A stretch of DNA of 31,300 nucleotides from Hydrogenovibrio sp. UBA654. Its GTDB lineage: Bacteria; Pseudomonadota; Gammaproteobacteria; Thiomicrospirales; Thiomicrospiraceae. Every line of letters begins with the position of its first letter. Position 1 is the stretch's first letter. Shown here one piece after another: positions 1 to 7,874 of the stretch. The stretch spans positions 1-31,300 of the forward strand of contig DBOE01000069.1 of NCBI GenBank assembly GCA_002299585.1, read 5' to 3'. Below the pieces are notes generated by a model. That model saw only the letters and a program-made list of their open reading frames with translations. It was not told where the DNA came from and searched no databases. A program made the translations under genes and the position numbers.

Positions 1-21
1 AATCAGTTGTTAAGTGCCTCC
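1..21. repeat. Isolated end of the intergenic repeat family, upstream of flgG
   Basis: Positions 5-21 (AGTTGTTAAGTGCCTCC) are identical over 17 bases to 20738-20754. The whole 1-21 stretch matches the right end of the repeat copy after flgL (6150-6170) at about 17 of 21 positions. It lies just before flgG, so the rest of any element would be to the left, outside the window. Reading it as the right terminus of an element is inference. Confidence 0.5.
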
Positions 22-40
22 ATAAAAAGGATTATAAAAA

Positions 41-832
41 ATGAATAGAGCATTATATATAGCTAAAACAGGTTTAGAAGCCCAAGATTTTAGATTAGCC
101 ACTATTTCAAATAATATTGCTAATGCCAATACCTTTGCCTATAAAAAAGGTCGAGCAGAATTTGTTGATTTAATGTACCAAAATGTACGCCAACCAGGGG
201 CAAAAGCCACTAGTAATGATGATAATACCTTACCTTCAGGCTTACAGTTGGGTACAGGTACTAAAGCAGTGGGGGTGCAAAAAATACATAGCCAAGGTAA
301 TGTTATGGTTACCGAGAATAAGTTAGATATTGCAATTGATGGGCGAGGGTTTTTTAAAGCCTTAGATCAAAATGGTACCCAAATGTATTTTCGAGATGGT
401 TCTTTTCAATTAAACCAAAATGGTGATCTAGTTACTTCATCAGGTTATTTGCTTGAACCAGCTATAAATATTCCACTTGATACAACAGAAATTTTTATTA
501 CCCAAGATGGTGAGGTATCGGTTAAGCAATCTGGGGTAGCTACACCTTCAATAGTTGGTCAGATAGAGCTAACCACTTTTCCAAATCCTTCTGGATTAAC
601 TTCAATAGGAAGTAATTTTTATCAAGAGAGTTTAGCTAGTGGAGTGCCTACTAATAAAAATCCTGAGACAGATGAAGCAGGTAGTTTATTACAAGGAGCT
701 TTAGAGTCTTCCAATGTGAATACTGTTGAGGAGTTGGTTGCTATGATTGAAGCTCAGCGAACTTATGAAATGAATTCAAAAGCAATTTCTGCAGCTAATG
801 GCATGATGCAGTATTTAAATAATAATCTATAG
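41..832 (+). CDS. flgG: Flagellar distal rod protein FlgG
   Basis: FlgG forms the distal rod, the part of the axial drive shaft that crosses the periplasm and outer membrane. The 263-residue length is normal for the family. The N-terminus carries the rod/hook signature around residues 11-33 (TGLEAQDFRLATISNNIANA). The C-terminus has the matching conserved helix (NTVEELVAMIEAQRTYEMNSK), which packs in the coiled-coil rod core. It has no signal peptide, as expected for a protein secreted by the flagellar export apparatus. The AAGG at about 28-31 lies some 10 bases before the ATG. flgH follows after 16 bases, so it is the first visible member of a co-directional flgGHIJKL run. flgF would be expected just upstream. 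Confidence 0.97.
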   Translation: MNRALYIAKTGLEAQDFRLATISNNIANANTFAYKKGRAEFVDLMYQNVRQPGAKATSNDDNTLPSGLQLGTGTKAVGVQKIHSQGNVMVTENKLDIAIDGRGFFKALDQNGTQMYFRDGSFQLNQNGDLVTSSGYLLEPAINIPLDTTEIFITQDGEVSVKQSGVATPSIVGQIELTTFPNPSGLTSIGSNFYQESLASGVPTNKNPETDEAGSLLQGALESSNVNTVEELVAMIEAQRTYEMNSKAISAANGMMQYLNNNL

Positions 833-839
833 TAAAAAA

Positions 840-847
840 GGGGGGGG
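840..847 (+). promoter_or_regulatory. Eight-G tract serving as flgH ribosome binding site
   Basis: An unbroken G8 preceded by A6 (834-839) lies one base before the flgH ATG at 849. It is the only purine-rich Shine-Dalgarno candidate. Homopolymeric G tracts of this length are known to slip in other bacteria. Variation here is inference only. Confidence 0.5.
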
Positions 848-848
848 T

Positions 849-1562
849 ATGCTAAAAAATAAATTTAAAATAATCATTATTCTTTTCAGTCTAGTTATTA
901 TCAGTGGTTGTGTATCAACACCACCAGAAAGAATGGAAAAATTTAGCTATGAACCTAGCTACCCTACCAATATAGCAGAAAGAAATGCTCCTAAAAATGG
1001 TTCACTTTTTTATCAAGGAGATTCTTTAAGTTTATTTGATGACTCAAGAGCCCATAAAGTAGGTGATATTATCACCATTAGGTTAGCAGAAAAGTTTGCT
1101 GCAAAAAAGAAAGATGAAGCTAAGTATGAAAAGCAAAATAAGCAACAATTTGGTTTGGGTGCAAATTTAGCTGGTAAAGCATCAATTTTTGGTGGCAATG
1201 TTAGTGTTCCTGGGCTTGGTACAGGGGCAGGCATTGATTATGGTTCTAATGGTAAATTTAAAGGTAAGGCTGATGTTAAACAAAACTCTAGTTTAACTGG
1301 TTCAATTGCAGTTACGGTTATTAGAGTTATTGCCAATGGCAACTTAGTAATTAGAGGTGAAAAATGGATTACTGTTCATGAAGGTGATGAAGTAATTCGT
1401 TTTGCTGGCATTATTAGGGCAGAAGACATTAAACCAGATAATACCATAGCATCTGCCAAAGTAGCTGATGTTAGATTAATTTACAAAGACACAGGTATCT
1501 CAGGGGATAGCAATAGACCCAGTATTGCCACCCAGTTTTTAAATAAATATTGGCCTTTATAA
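849..1562 (+). CDS. flgH: Flagellar L-ring lipoprotein FlgH
   Basis: FlgH forms the outer-membrane L ring around the distal rod. It has a lipoprotein signal: a hydrophobic stretch at residues 8-20 and a lipobox (IISGC) with Cys21 as the acylated residue. Length is 237, normal for the family. Conserved features include GSLFYQGDSLSLFDDSRAHKVGDIITI near residues 51-78 and a C-terminal beta-rich part with LVIRGEKWI and FAGIIRAEDI. The ribosome-binding region is unusual: an eight-G run at 840-847 ends one base before the ATG, preceded by six A. No better spaced Shine-Dalgarno is visible, so the G run itself must serve, and its length could affect translation. It sits between flgG and flgI. Confidence 0.96.
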   Translation: MLKNKFKIIIILFSLVIISGCVSTPPERMEKFSYEPSYPTNIAERNAPKNGSLFYQGDSLSLFDDSRAHKVGDIITIRLAEKFAAKKKDEAKYEKQNKQQFGLGANLAGKASIFGGNVSVPGLGTGAGIDYGSNGKFKGKADVKQNSSLTGSIAVTVIRVIANGNLVIRGEKWITVHEGDEVIRFAGIIRAEDIKPDNTIASAKVADVRLIYKDTGISGDSNRPSIATQFLNKYWPL

Positions 1563-1578
1563 AACTTAGGATAACAAC

Positions 1579-2679
1579 ATGAAATTAAATAAAACAATCA
1601 TTTTTGGAATTTTGCTTTTTGTAGCTAGCTTTAATAGCTATGCAGAAAGAATTAAAGATATTGCTAATGTGGCAGGAGTAAGAGGCAACCAGCTTATAGG
1701 TTATGGTTTAGTGGTGGGTTTAAATGGTACTGGTGATAAAACTGCCTATGCTGACCAAAGCTTACTTTCTATGCTAAGTAAGTTTGGGATTAATTTACCA
1801 CCAGGGACTAAATCTGGTTCTAAAAATATTGCCGCAGTTGCTATCCATACAGACTTACCAGCATTTGCCAAAACTGGGCAAAAAATTGATGTAACAGTTT
1901 CCTCTTTAGGCAATGCGAAGAGTTTAAGGGGGGGTACTTTATTACTTACCCCATTAAAAGGAGTTGATGGTAATATTTATGCTTTAGCACAAGGTAGTTT
2001 AATAGTTGGCGGTTTAGATGCATCAGGAGCGGATGGTTCGCGTATAACGGTTAATGTGCCTAGTGTTGGTAGAATTCCTAGCGGAGCAATAGTTGAAAAG
2101 ACAGTTAATACAGGGTTTGATCTTGGTAATACTATTACCTTAAATATTAAAAGTGCTGACTTTACAACTGCCACTAATATGGTAAATGCAATAAATTCTA
2201 AATTTGGTAAAGGCACCGCCTATGCACTTGATGCGGAATCGGTTGAAGTAATGGCACCTAGGTTACCAAATCAGCGAGTTAGTTTTTTATCAATGATTGA
2301 AAATATTGAAGTCAAATCAGGAGAAGCTATGGCTAGAGTTATTATTAACTCTCGCACTGGTACTGTAGTAATTAGCAGTAATGTAAAAGTTTCTCCAGCC
2401 GCGGTAACTCATGGTAGTTTAGTGGTTGAAATATCTGAAAATCAAGCTGTTGCCCAGCCAAACCCTTTTGGGGCAGGAGCTACGGCGGTTACGGATAACT
2501 CCGAGCTTAGTATTTTAAATAAAGGTGACGGTCATATGTTTAAGTTTCCGCAAGGAATTACTCTTGATGACATAGTGCAAGCGGTAAATAAGGTAGGAGC
2601 GGCACCTGGAGATTTAGTAGCTATACTAGAAGCGCTAAAACAATCAGGTGCTTTAAAAGCTGAGTTAATGGTGATTTAA
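1579..2679 (+). CDS. flgI: Flagellar P-ring protein FlgI
   Basis: FlgI assembles the periplasmic P ring in the peptidoglycan layer. The N-terminus is a Sec signal peptide (residues 1-22, ending NSYA before ERIKDIA). The mature start RIKDIANVAGVRGNQLIGYG, followed by LVVGLNGTGDKT, is the family hallmark. The C-terminus has TLDDIVQAVNKVGAAPGDLVAILEALKQSGALKAEL, typical of FlgI. Length 366 is normal. The AGG at 1568-1570 precedes the ATG. A seven-G tract lies inside the gene at 1928-1934. The stop codon is directly followed by the GTG start of flgJ. Confidence 0.97.
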   Translation: MKLNKTIIFGILLFVASFNSYAERIKDIANVAGVRGNQLIGYGLVVGLNGTGDKTAYADQSLLSMLSKFGINLPPGTKSGSKNIAAVAIHTDLPAFAKTGQKIDVTVSSLGNAKSLRGGTLLLTPLKGVDGNIYALAQGSLIVGGLDASGADGSRITVNVPSVGRIPSGAIVEKTVNTGFDLGNTITLNIKSADFTTATNMVNAINSKFGKGTAYALDAESVEVMAPRLPNQRVSFLSMIENIEVKSGEAMARVIINSRTGTVVISSNVKVSPAAVTHGSLVVEISENQAVAQPNPFGAGATAVTDNSELSILNKGDGHMFKFPQGITLDDIVQAVNKVGAAPGDLVAILEALKQSGALKAELMVI

Positions 2680-3108
2680 GTGGGAGATATTAATAAGTTA
2701 GAAAACTATCAAGTATATACAGATACCCAAGCTTTAAATGATTTAAAGCTAAAAGCAAAAACTGATAGCCAAGCAGCACTAAGACCAGTTGCAGAGCAAT
2801 TTGAAGCAATATTTATAGAGCAAGTATTAAAAGAATCCAGAAAAGTTAAACTTGATGAAGGTTGGTTAGATGGAGATAAAGCTGATTTTTATCAAGACTG
2901 GCATGATAAACAGTTTTCCCAATCAATTTCTGCTAAAGGTGGTTTAGGTTTGGTCGATACAATAATAGAACAGCTTACTCCTAAGTATCCTATTATTAAT
3001 CAGCTATCTACTGAAGATAATACCCAGAATTATAAAAATAATGAGCAAATAACAGCTTTTTCTACCACGAAGAAACAATTAGAGCTAAGAAATTTAGCTA
3101 ATAATTAG
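2680..3108 (+). CDS. flgJ: Single-domain FlgJ rod-assembly (rod-binding) protein
   Basis: This is the rod-cap or rod-binding domain of FlgJ, which acts in the periplasm during rod assembly. The conserved core is at residues 37-90 (RPVAEQFEAIFIEQVLKESR, then DFYQDWHDKQFSQSISAKGGLGL). The protein is only 142 residues, whereas enterobacterial FlgJ is about 313. The C-terminal peptidoglycan hydrolase (glucosaminidase) domain is absent, and flgK starts 15 bases after the stop, so it is not simply split off. Single-domain FlgJ is known in several other lineages. The start is a GTG placed directly after the flgI TAA with no strong Shine-Dalgarno, so translation is probably coupled to flgI. Confidence 0.9.
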   Translation: MGDINKLENYQVYTDTQALNDLKLKAKTDSQAALRPVAEQFEAIFIEQVLKESRKVKLDEGWLDGDKADFYQDWHDKQFSQSISAKGGLGLVDTIIEQLTPKYPIINQLSTEDNTQNYKNNEQITAFSTTKKQLELRNLANN

Positions 3109-3122
3109 AACAGGATTTTAGC

Positions 3123-4961
3123 ATGGCATCACTACTTAATATTGGGGCATCTGCAACAGCAGCTTTTAAAACTGCAATTGGAACTACCTCCCATAATATA
3201 GCAAATATTGGTACAGAAGGTTACAACCGTCAACAGGCAAAAATAGTAAGTAATACTCCGTCTAATTACGGCAATGGTTTTGTTGGTAGCGGTTCTAGAG
3301 TAAATTCGGTAGAAAGAGTTTATGCTAGTTATATTCAGGATCAACTATCTTCAGTAAATAGCTTAAAATCTCGTTATGAGGAGCAATTATCTTTATCAAA
3401 AAATATTGAAGGCATTGTTGCCAGTAACGATAAAGGTGTACAGCAGTTTATGCAACGCCTGTTTGACTCTCTACAAAACCTTGCTGACAGCCCAGTTTCT
3501 AATACTAATCGAGCTTTGGTGATTGATGAAGTTAAAAATATGGAAGGATTTATTTCTAACTTATCCTCGGTACTTGCCGACTCCCAAGCACAGACCAATT
3601 CTCAAGTTGAAAATGTTGCCACAGAAATAAATAATCGCCTAGATTTTATTAGAACAGTCAATAAAGAGGTATCTAAGTCTTTTGTGAATGGCTCGCAGAT
3701 GCCCAATGATTTATTAGATAAAAGAGACCAAGCCATTTTCGAATTAAATTCCTATATGGATGTAAAAACCTTTAGGCAAGATGATGGAGAGATAATTGTC
3801 TATACTGGAGATGCTCGTCTACCTTTAGTAATGGGTAATTCAGTTTATCACCTTGACGCATCCAGAACCGAATTTAATAACGAAAATAGAACTGAAATAT
3901 ATCTAAATATAGCTGGTAAAAAAACCATGGTTTCAGACCGTATTACCAATGGTCAGTTAGGAGCAACGCTTGACTATAGAACAAATGTACTCGACAAAGT
4001 AATGAACGAAATGGGGGTAACTTTAAATGGTCTATCCGCCTCAATGAACTGGCAACATTATCAAGGTTACGATATAAACGGTAATGCTGGGCAGAATTTT
4101 TATAAGCCTTTAAATGTAAGTGCTACAGCCAGTGTACAAAATATAGGACCAGAAGATGGAACTAATATAACTATAAGCTTTAAACCTGATATTGCTGGGT
4201 TAGCAGGTTTTAATGGACATCCCCCATATAATATAGCTACACAGCCAGCGAACTATGGGGCAAAAGAAACTTTTTTGGATACTGCAAATACTGCTATTGG
4301 AAATTTTAAAGCACGAGAGTACGAGGTTAGGGTAAATGCCGCAGGAGACTTTGAGATTTTTGATCATAAAGAAGGTGGGGTAGCCTTGGCAACGGTTGCT
4401 TTTGGTGCTAATGCTCAAATAGATGGCTTAGATTTTAACTTTAATGGTATTACCGCTGGCAGTGTTACTGTTGGCGATAAATTTCTAATTAAACCTCATC
4501 AGCAAATGTTACAAGATTTTAGTGCAGTAATAAATGACAGTAAATTAATAGCAACAAGAGGGCAAACTCCAGTTGATGCAAATAATGATGGTTCTTTATT
4601 AGATGAAGTACCTTCTGCCGCAGCAATAGGAGACAATGTAAATATGGCAAACATGGCATCTTTACAGTCAAAAAAAATGTTGTATGCAGACTCTAGTGGT
4701 ATATCTTCAGAAACAATATTAGGTAGCTATTCTAAGATGTCAGCTAACCTTGGTATGTATGTGCGTGCTACAGATATCCAATTAACCGCACAAAATAATG
4801 TTTTTGAACAGGTCTCAGCTAGAAGAGAATCTATATCTGGAGTAAGTTTAGATGAAGAAGCATCTAACTTAATTCGTTATCAACAAGCTTATGAAGCATC
4901 AGCCCAGATAATTCAAACTTCGCAAACACTTTTTCAAACACTACTTGGAGCTATGAACTAA
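3123..4961 (+). CDS. flgK: Flagellar hook-filament junction protein FlgK (HAP1)
   Basis: FlgK is the first hook-associated protein, joining hook to filament. The N-terminus (ASLLNIGASATAAFKTAIGT, then TSHNIANIGTEGYNRQ) and the C-terminus (SGVSLDEEASNLIRYQQAYE, then ASAQIIQTSQTLFQTLLGAM) are the conserved paired helices of axial proteins. The variable middle forms the exposed domains. At 612 residues it is slightly longer than the enterobacterial protein (about 550). A Shine-Dalgarno (AGGA) lies at about 3112-3115. The stop is one base before the flgL ATG, so the two junction proteins are tightly coupled. Confidence 0.96.
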   Translation: MASLLNIGASATAAFKTAIGTTSHNIANIGTEGYNRQQAKIVSNTPSNYGNGFVGSGSRVNSVERVYASYIQDQLSSVNSLKSRYEEQLSLSKNIEGIVASNDKGVQQFMQRLFDSLQNLADSPVSNTNRALVIDEVKNMEGFISNLSSVLADSQAQTNSQVENVATEINNRLDFIRTVNKEVSKSFVNGSQMPNDLLDKRDQAIFELNSYMDVKTFRQDDGEIIVYTGDARLPLVMGNSVYHLDASRTEFNNENRTEIYLNIAGKKTMVSDRITNGQLGATLDYRTNVLDKVMNEMGVTLNGLSASMNWQHYQGYDINGNAGQNFYKPLNVSATASVQNIGPEDGTNITISFKPDIAGLAGFNGHPPYNIATQPANYGAKETFLDTANTAIGNFKAREYEVRVNAAGDFEIFDHKEGGVALATVAFGANAQIDGLDFNFNGITAGSVTVGDKFLIKPHQQMLQDFSAVINDSKLIATRGQTPVDANNDGSLLDEVPSAAAIGDNVNMANMASLQSKKMLYADSSGISSETILGSYSKMSANLGMYVRATDIQLTAQNNVFEQVSARRESISGVSLDEEASNLIRYQQAYEASAQIIQTSQTLFQTLLGAMN

Positions 4962-4962
4962 A

Positions 4963-5985
4963 ATGAGAATCTCAACTAATCAATTTCATGCACAAAGTTT
5001 TGGCTCAATAAATAAACATCAAAATGATTTATTAGATATACAAGAAAAACTAAGCACGGGAAAAAGAGTCAATAAACCCAGTGATGATCCAGTTGCCAGC
5101 TATCAAATCCATGCACTAAATAGAACAATGAATACTATTTTACAGTATGAAAAGAATGGACAGTATGCAAAATCGCAATTAGATTATGAAGAAACCCAAA
5201 TTAATTCTGCGGTGGATATTAGTCAAAGAGCAAGAGAACTAACCATTCAAATGATGAATGAAACTTACACCGCGGAACAACGCCAAGCAACTGCGGTTGA
5301 AATAGGAGGGCTAATTAATCATCTTGCTAATCTTATGAACTCATCTAATTCCGAAGGAGAATTATTGTTTGCTGGTAGTAATGTAGGAGTTGATAAAGCT
5401 TTTGTTGTTGATAACGCAAATTCAGGTCCCCTACAAACAAACAATAAATATTTTGCTTATATAGGTAGTGCCAATGCTGGTGCTGACTTTGATCAGCGAG
5501 CTAATTTTGGAGCCAGATTTATCCAAATTGGTTTTGATGCTGATAATAAAGTTTCTCCAGATGATGAGGGTGATCCAAGTAGAGTCAGAGTAACTGATAA
5601 CGGGGGGCGTGTTTTTGGTATTGAAGGTTCAACATCCTTACCAGCAGGAGTTGATAAAAGCTTAATTAATGTGCTAGTTCAATTAAAAGATAATTTAGAC
5701 CAAGGTTTACAGCCTCCTGCAGAAATAGGCGAAGATTTATTATCAAGCATTAAAGAAATGTCGGTGCAATTATCTAAAATTGGTTCCAGACAAAACAGAA
5801 TTGAAGCTCAGTCTGATAGTGGTAAAGCTTTTAGTCTCTCTTTAGAAGAACGCCGCTCTAGTATAGAAGATCAAGATGTAGTTGAAGGCATAAGCCAACT
5901 AACTCGTAACCAAACGGCGTTACAAATGGCACAACAAGTATTTGTTAAAGTACAAAGCATGTCTTTATTTAATTATATGAACTAA
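4963..5985 (+). CDS. flgL: Flagellar hook-filament junction protein FlgL (HAP3)
   Basis: FlgL is the second junction protein, placed between FlgK and the filament. The N-terminus (MRISTNQFHAQSFGSINKHQ) and the motif KLSTGKRVNKPSDDPVAS (about residues 30-47) are typical of FlgL/flagellin N-domains. The C-terminal helix (SQLTRNQTALQMAQQVFVKV) matches flagellin-type C-termini. Length 340 is normal. The ATG is one base after the flgK stop, with a GGAG about 12 bases upstream inside flgK. It is the last gene of this flagellar block. A diverged copy of the repeat element follows, then convergent genes. Confidence 0.95.
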   Translation: MRISTNQFHAQSFGSINKHQNDLLDIQEKLSTGKRVNKPSDDPVASYQIHALNRTMNTILQYEKNGQYAKSQLDYEETQINSAVDISQRARELTIQMMNETYTAEQRQATAVEIGGLINHLANLMNSSNSEGELLFAGSNVGVDKAFVVDNANSGPLQTNNKYFAYIGSANAGADFDQRANFGARFIQIGFDADNKVSPDDEGDPSRVRVTDNGGRVFGIEGSTSLPAGVDKSLINVLVQLKDNLDQGLQPPAEIGEDLLSSIKEMSVQLSKIGSRQNRIEAQSDSGKAFSLSLEERRSSIEDQDVVEGISQLTRNQTALQMAQQVFVKVQSMSLFNYMN

Positions 5986-5992
5986 AACAGGG

Positions 5993-6175
5993 TAAAGCCT
6001 TATGAGTTTTATATAAACTTGGCTAAGACCCCCCCGTAGGGCGTGTCCTCTAGCCCATCACTTCGTTGTTATGTCTTTTGACAAAATAGCCAGCTATTGC
6101 CTGCAAGACATGCCTAGAATCGATAAGTTAGAAGCCCATGCATAATTTCAATCAGTTATTCAGAGGCTCCCTAAA
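5993..6175. repeat. Diverged, shortened copy of the structured intergenic repeat
   Basis: From 6012 (TATAAACTTGGCTAAG, identical to 24293-24308) to 6170 this aligns throughout with 24293-24446. Shared blocks include TAGCCCATCACTTCGT, TTGCCTG, ACATGCCTAGAAT and the end TCAGAGGCTCC. The left end has only a degenerate GCCTTATGA where the fliQ-fliR copy has GGAGCCTCTGAT, and the inner hairpin arms are missing, so it looks like a deletion derivative. TAAA lies at both edges (5993-5996 and 6172-6175), as in the other copy. It fills the space between the convergent flgL and lipoprotein genes. No protein is encoded. Confidence 0.75.
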
Positions 6176-6184
6176 GAAGAAAAA

Positions 6185-6772
6185 CTAATTAACTTGTTGA
6201 TTTGCTATGTCTTTTGCCATTTCATCAAAGCTTTGTTCTGATTTAAACTGTTGCCAAAGAGCATTATCATTGCCCATAGAGCTTCTAACAGCCTGTTCAG
6301 CAATCTTGCTTGCATTTTCGGCATCAATCCCCACAAAAACAAATAATCTACCATTCGGTCCTGCACGAGATTTATATATTTTTGAGCCTGCTAACCTTTG
6401 AGAAGTTACTGTTTTAATAGTCGAGCTGGCAACAGAATCAATAGTTTCATTTTTATTAACCCCAGTATTACCCAAATATTTTTTTACCATTTTACTCACT
6501 TGAACTTGCATTTGTTCTGCTAAACGGGCTCGTCCATCAGCAACGGCAATGTCTATCATAAAGCTAACGCCACCTATTGATGGCTCTGCAACACCTAAAG
6601 CACCAACCGCAACAGCATCAACTGGTTCTCCACATATCCAGCCAGGTGCAGAACTTTCTGTATTAGGGAAAACACAATCTGCTACAACATTTGTTTTTTC
6701 TTTTTTAGGATCGCTACTACAGCCAGTAATTATAGTTATAAAAATAGCTGAAAGTAAAATAATATTTCTCAT
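6185..6772 (-). CDS. LPP20-like outer-membrane lipoprotein
   Basis: This is a predicted lipoprotein of 195 residues. The signal is MRNIILLSAIFITIITGC, with Cys18 as lipidation site. Residues 40-165 resemble the LPP20 family: a short PGWICGEPVDAVAVGALG segment, then AVADGRARLAEQMQVQVSKM and a beta-rich end (GRLFVFVGID). Some LPP20 proteins, such as FlgP of Vibrio and Campylobacter, are needed for motility. The location next to flgL fits such a role, but it is transcribed with trmB from the opposite strand, so this is only a suggestion. A good Shine-Dalgarno (AAGGA) lies 7-8 bases before the ATG. It starts one base after the trmB stop, which indicates an operon. Confidence 0.75.
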   Translation of the reverse strand: MRNIILLSAIFITIITGCSSDPKKEKTNVVADCVFPNTESSAPGWICGEPVDAVAVGALGVAEPSIGGVSFMIDIAVADGRARLAEQMQVQVSKMVKKYLGNTGVNKNETIDSVASSTIKTVTSQRLAGSKIYKSRAGPNGRLFVFVGIDAENASKIAEQAVRSSMGNDNALWQQFKSEQSFDEMAKDIANQQVN

Positions 6773-6773
6773 T

Positions 6774-7457
6774 TTAAGTTCCTTTGTTAATAAAAATCAA
6801 ATCCCATACATTATGACCTAAATCATAACCTCGTTGTTCAAATTTTGTTAAGGGTCGATACTTCGGTCGTGGAGTATAATTATTTACACCAGACAAATTT
6901 TCATATTTTGTTACTGCTGACATAGTTTTTAACATATATTTCGCATAGTCTTGCCAGTCAGTTGCCATATGGAATACCCCCCCTTTTTGTAAGTAGCTAG
7001 CAATAGTTAAAGCAAACTCTGGTTGTAGAATTCTACGCTTTTTGTGTTTTGTTTTATGCCAAGGGTCAGGGAAAAATAAGTATACTGCAGTCAAACTATT
7101 CTTAGGGATTTTTTGTGCTAAAACTTCTATTGCATCAGCATTAAAAACTCGTATATTAGTTATTTTTTTTTCTGCTACTAATTTTAGTAAGGCTCCAACT
7201 CCAGGGCGATGTACTTCAATCCCTATATAGTTTTGGTGTGGGTTATCTTCTGCCATAATAGCTAAACTAGTACCCATACCAAAACCAATTTCAATAATTG
7301 TGTTGGCTTTTCGATTAAATATTTTACTAAAATCTAATATTCCTGCGGTTAGTTCTAACCCATATGTACCCCATAGCTTATCAAGGGCATCTTGTTGAGC
7401 ATTTGACAACCTTCCTTGCCTTAGTACAAAGCTTTTAATTGGTCTTTCTTTTAACAT
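6774..7457 (-). CDS. trmB: tRNA (guanine-N7-)-methyltransferase TrmB
   Basis: TrmB uses S-adenosylmethionine to methylate N7 of G46 in the variable loop of tRNA. The SAM-binding motif IEIGFGMG is at residues 55-62. The family signature FPDPWHKTKHKKRR is at 129-142, and RPLTKFEQRG at 201-210 is the conserved C-terminal substrate-site motif. Length 227 is normal. No clear Shine-Dalgarno precedes the ATG, which lies in the short divergent space shared with yggX. A seven-C tract (6977-6983, plus strand) lies in the gene. The lipoprotein gene follows after one base. Confidence 0.95.
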   Translation of the reverse strand: MLKERPIKSFVLRQGRLSNAQQDALDKLWGTYGLELTAGILDFSKIFNRKANTIIEIGFGMGTSLAIMAEDNPHQNYIGIEVHRPGVGALLKLVAEKKITNIRVFNADAIEVLAQKIPKNSLTAVYLFFPDPWHKTKHKKRRILQPEFALTIASYLQKGGVFHMATDWQDYAKYMLKTMSAVTKYENLSGVNNYTPRPKYRPLTKFEQRGYDLGHNVWDLIFINKGT

Positions 7458-7475
7458 CTAATATATCACATAAAA

Positions 7476-7504
7476 TTTTAATATTATTTTTTGTGTAGTA
7501 TACT
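7476..7504 (+). promoter_or_regulatory. Candidate promoter of yggX
   Basis: A TATACT -10 hexamer at 7499-7504 lies about 26 bases before the yggX ATG. A weak -35 (TTTTAA, 7476-7481) is spaced by 17 bases. The AGAGGA Shine-Dalgarno at 7517-7522 follows. The -35 is poor, so only the -10 is reasonably supported. Confidence 0.4.
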
Positions 7505-7529
7505 GTTTTTATTTTTAGAGGAATAAAAA

Positions 7530-7802
7530 ATGGCAAGGCTAGTTAAATGTAACAAAATAGGTGAAGAACTTGAAGGGTTAGATTTTGTACCATTTCCTGG
7601 AGAGTTTGGGCAAAAAATATACGATAATATTTCAAAGCAAGCTTGGAAGGATTGGTTAACCCAGCAAACAATTCTTATTAATGAGTACCGGCTTTCTAGC
7701 CTAGATCAAAAAGCTCAGAAGTTTTTAAAAGAAGAAATGGAGAAGTTTTTATTTAGTGATGAAGAAATTACCATGCCCAAAGAGTTTAGCGAACAGAAAT
7801 AA
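7530..7802 (+). CDS. yggX: Probable Fe(2+)-trafficking protein YggX
   Basis: YggX is a small cytoplasmic protein that protects iron-sulfur clusters and is linked to iron handling under oxidative stress. The 90-residue length is exact for the family. Recognisable features are the N-terminal Cys7, LDFVPFPGEFGQKIYDNISK (residues 17-36), QAWKDWLTQQTILINEYRLS (37-56), and the end FLKEEMEKFLF. AGAGGA lies eight bases before the ATG. It is a lone plus-strand gene divergent from trmB and convergent with hemE. Confidence 0.95.
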   Translation: MARLVKCNKIGEELEGLDFVPFPGEFGQKIYDNISKQAWKDWLTQQTILINEYRLSSLDQKAQKFLKEEMEKFLFSDEEITMPKEFSEQK

Positions 7803-7860
7803 TTACTATTACATAAAAAACAACCCCACTATTTTTTGATGTTCAGGACATATAGGTATA

Positions 7861-7874
7861 TATTCAGTGTCTCC
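7861..7874. repeat. Repeat-family end abutting the hemE stop
   Basis: TATTCAGTGTCTCC differs at two of 14 positions from the right end of the copy after flgL (TATTCAGAGGCTCC). The hemE stop codon (TTA on the plus strand, 7875-7877) follows with no gap. Membership in the family rests on this short match and on the similar placement of other ends at gene borders. Confidence 0.4.

Noticed and set aside
6549..6821. 90-residue plus-strand open frame
   Set aside because: It is antisense to the lipoprotein gene, with low-complexity composition and no credible start signal.
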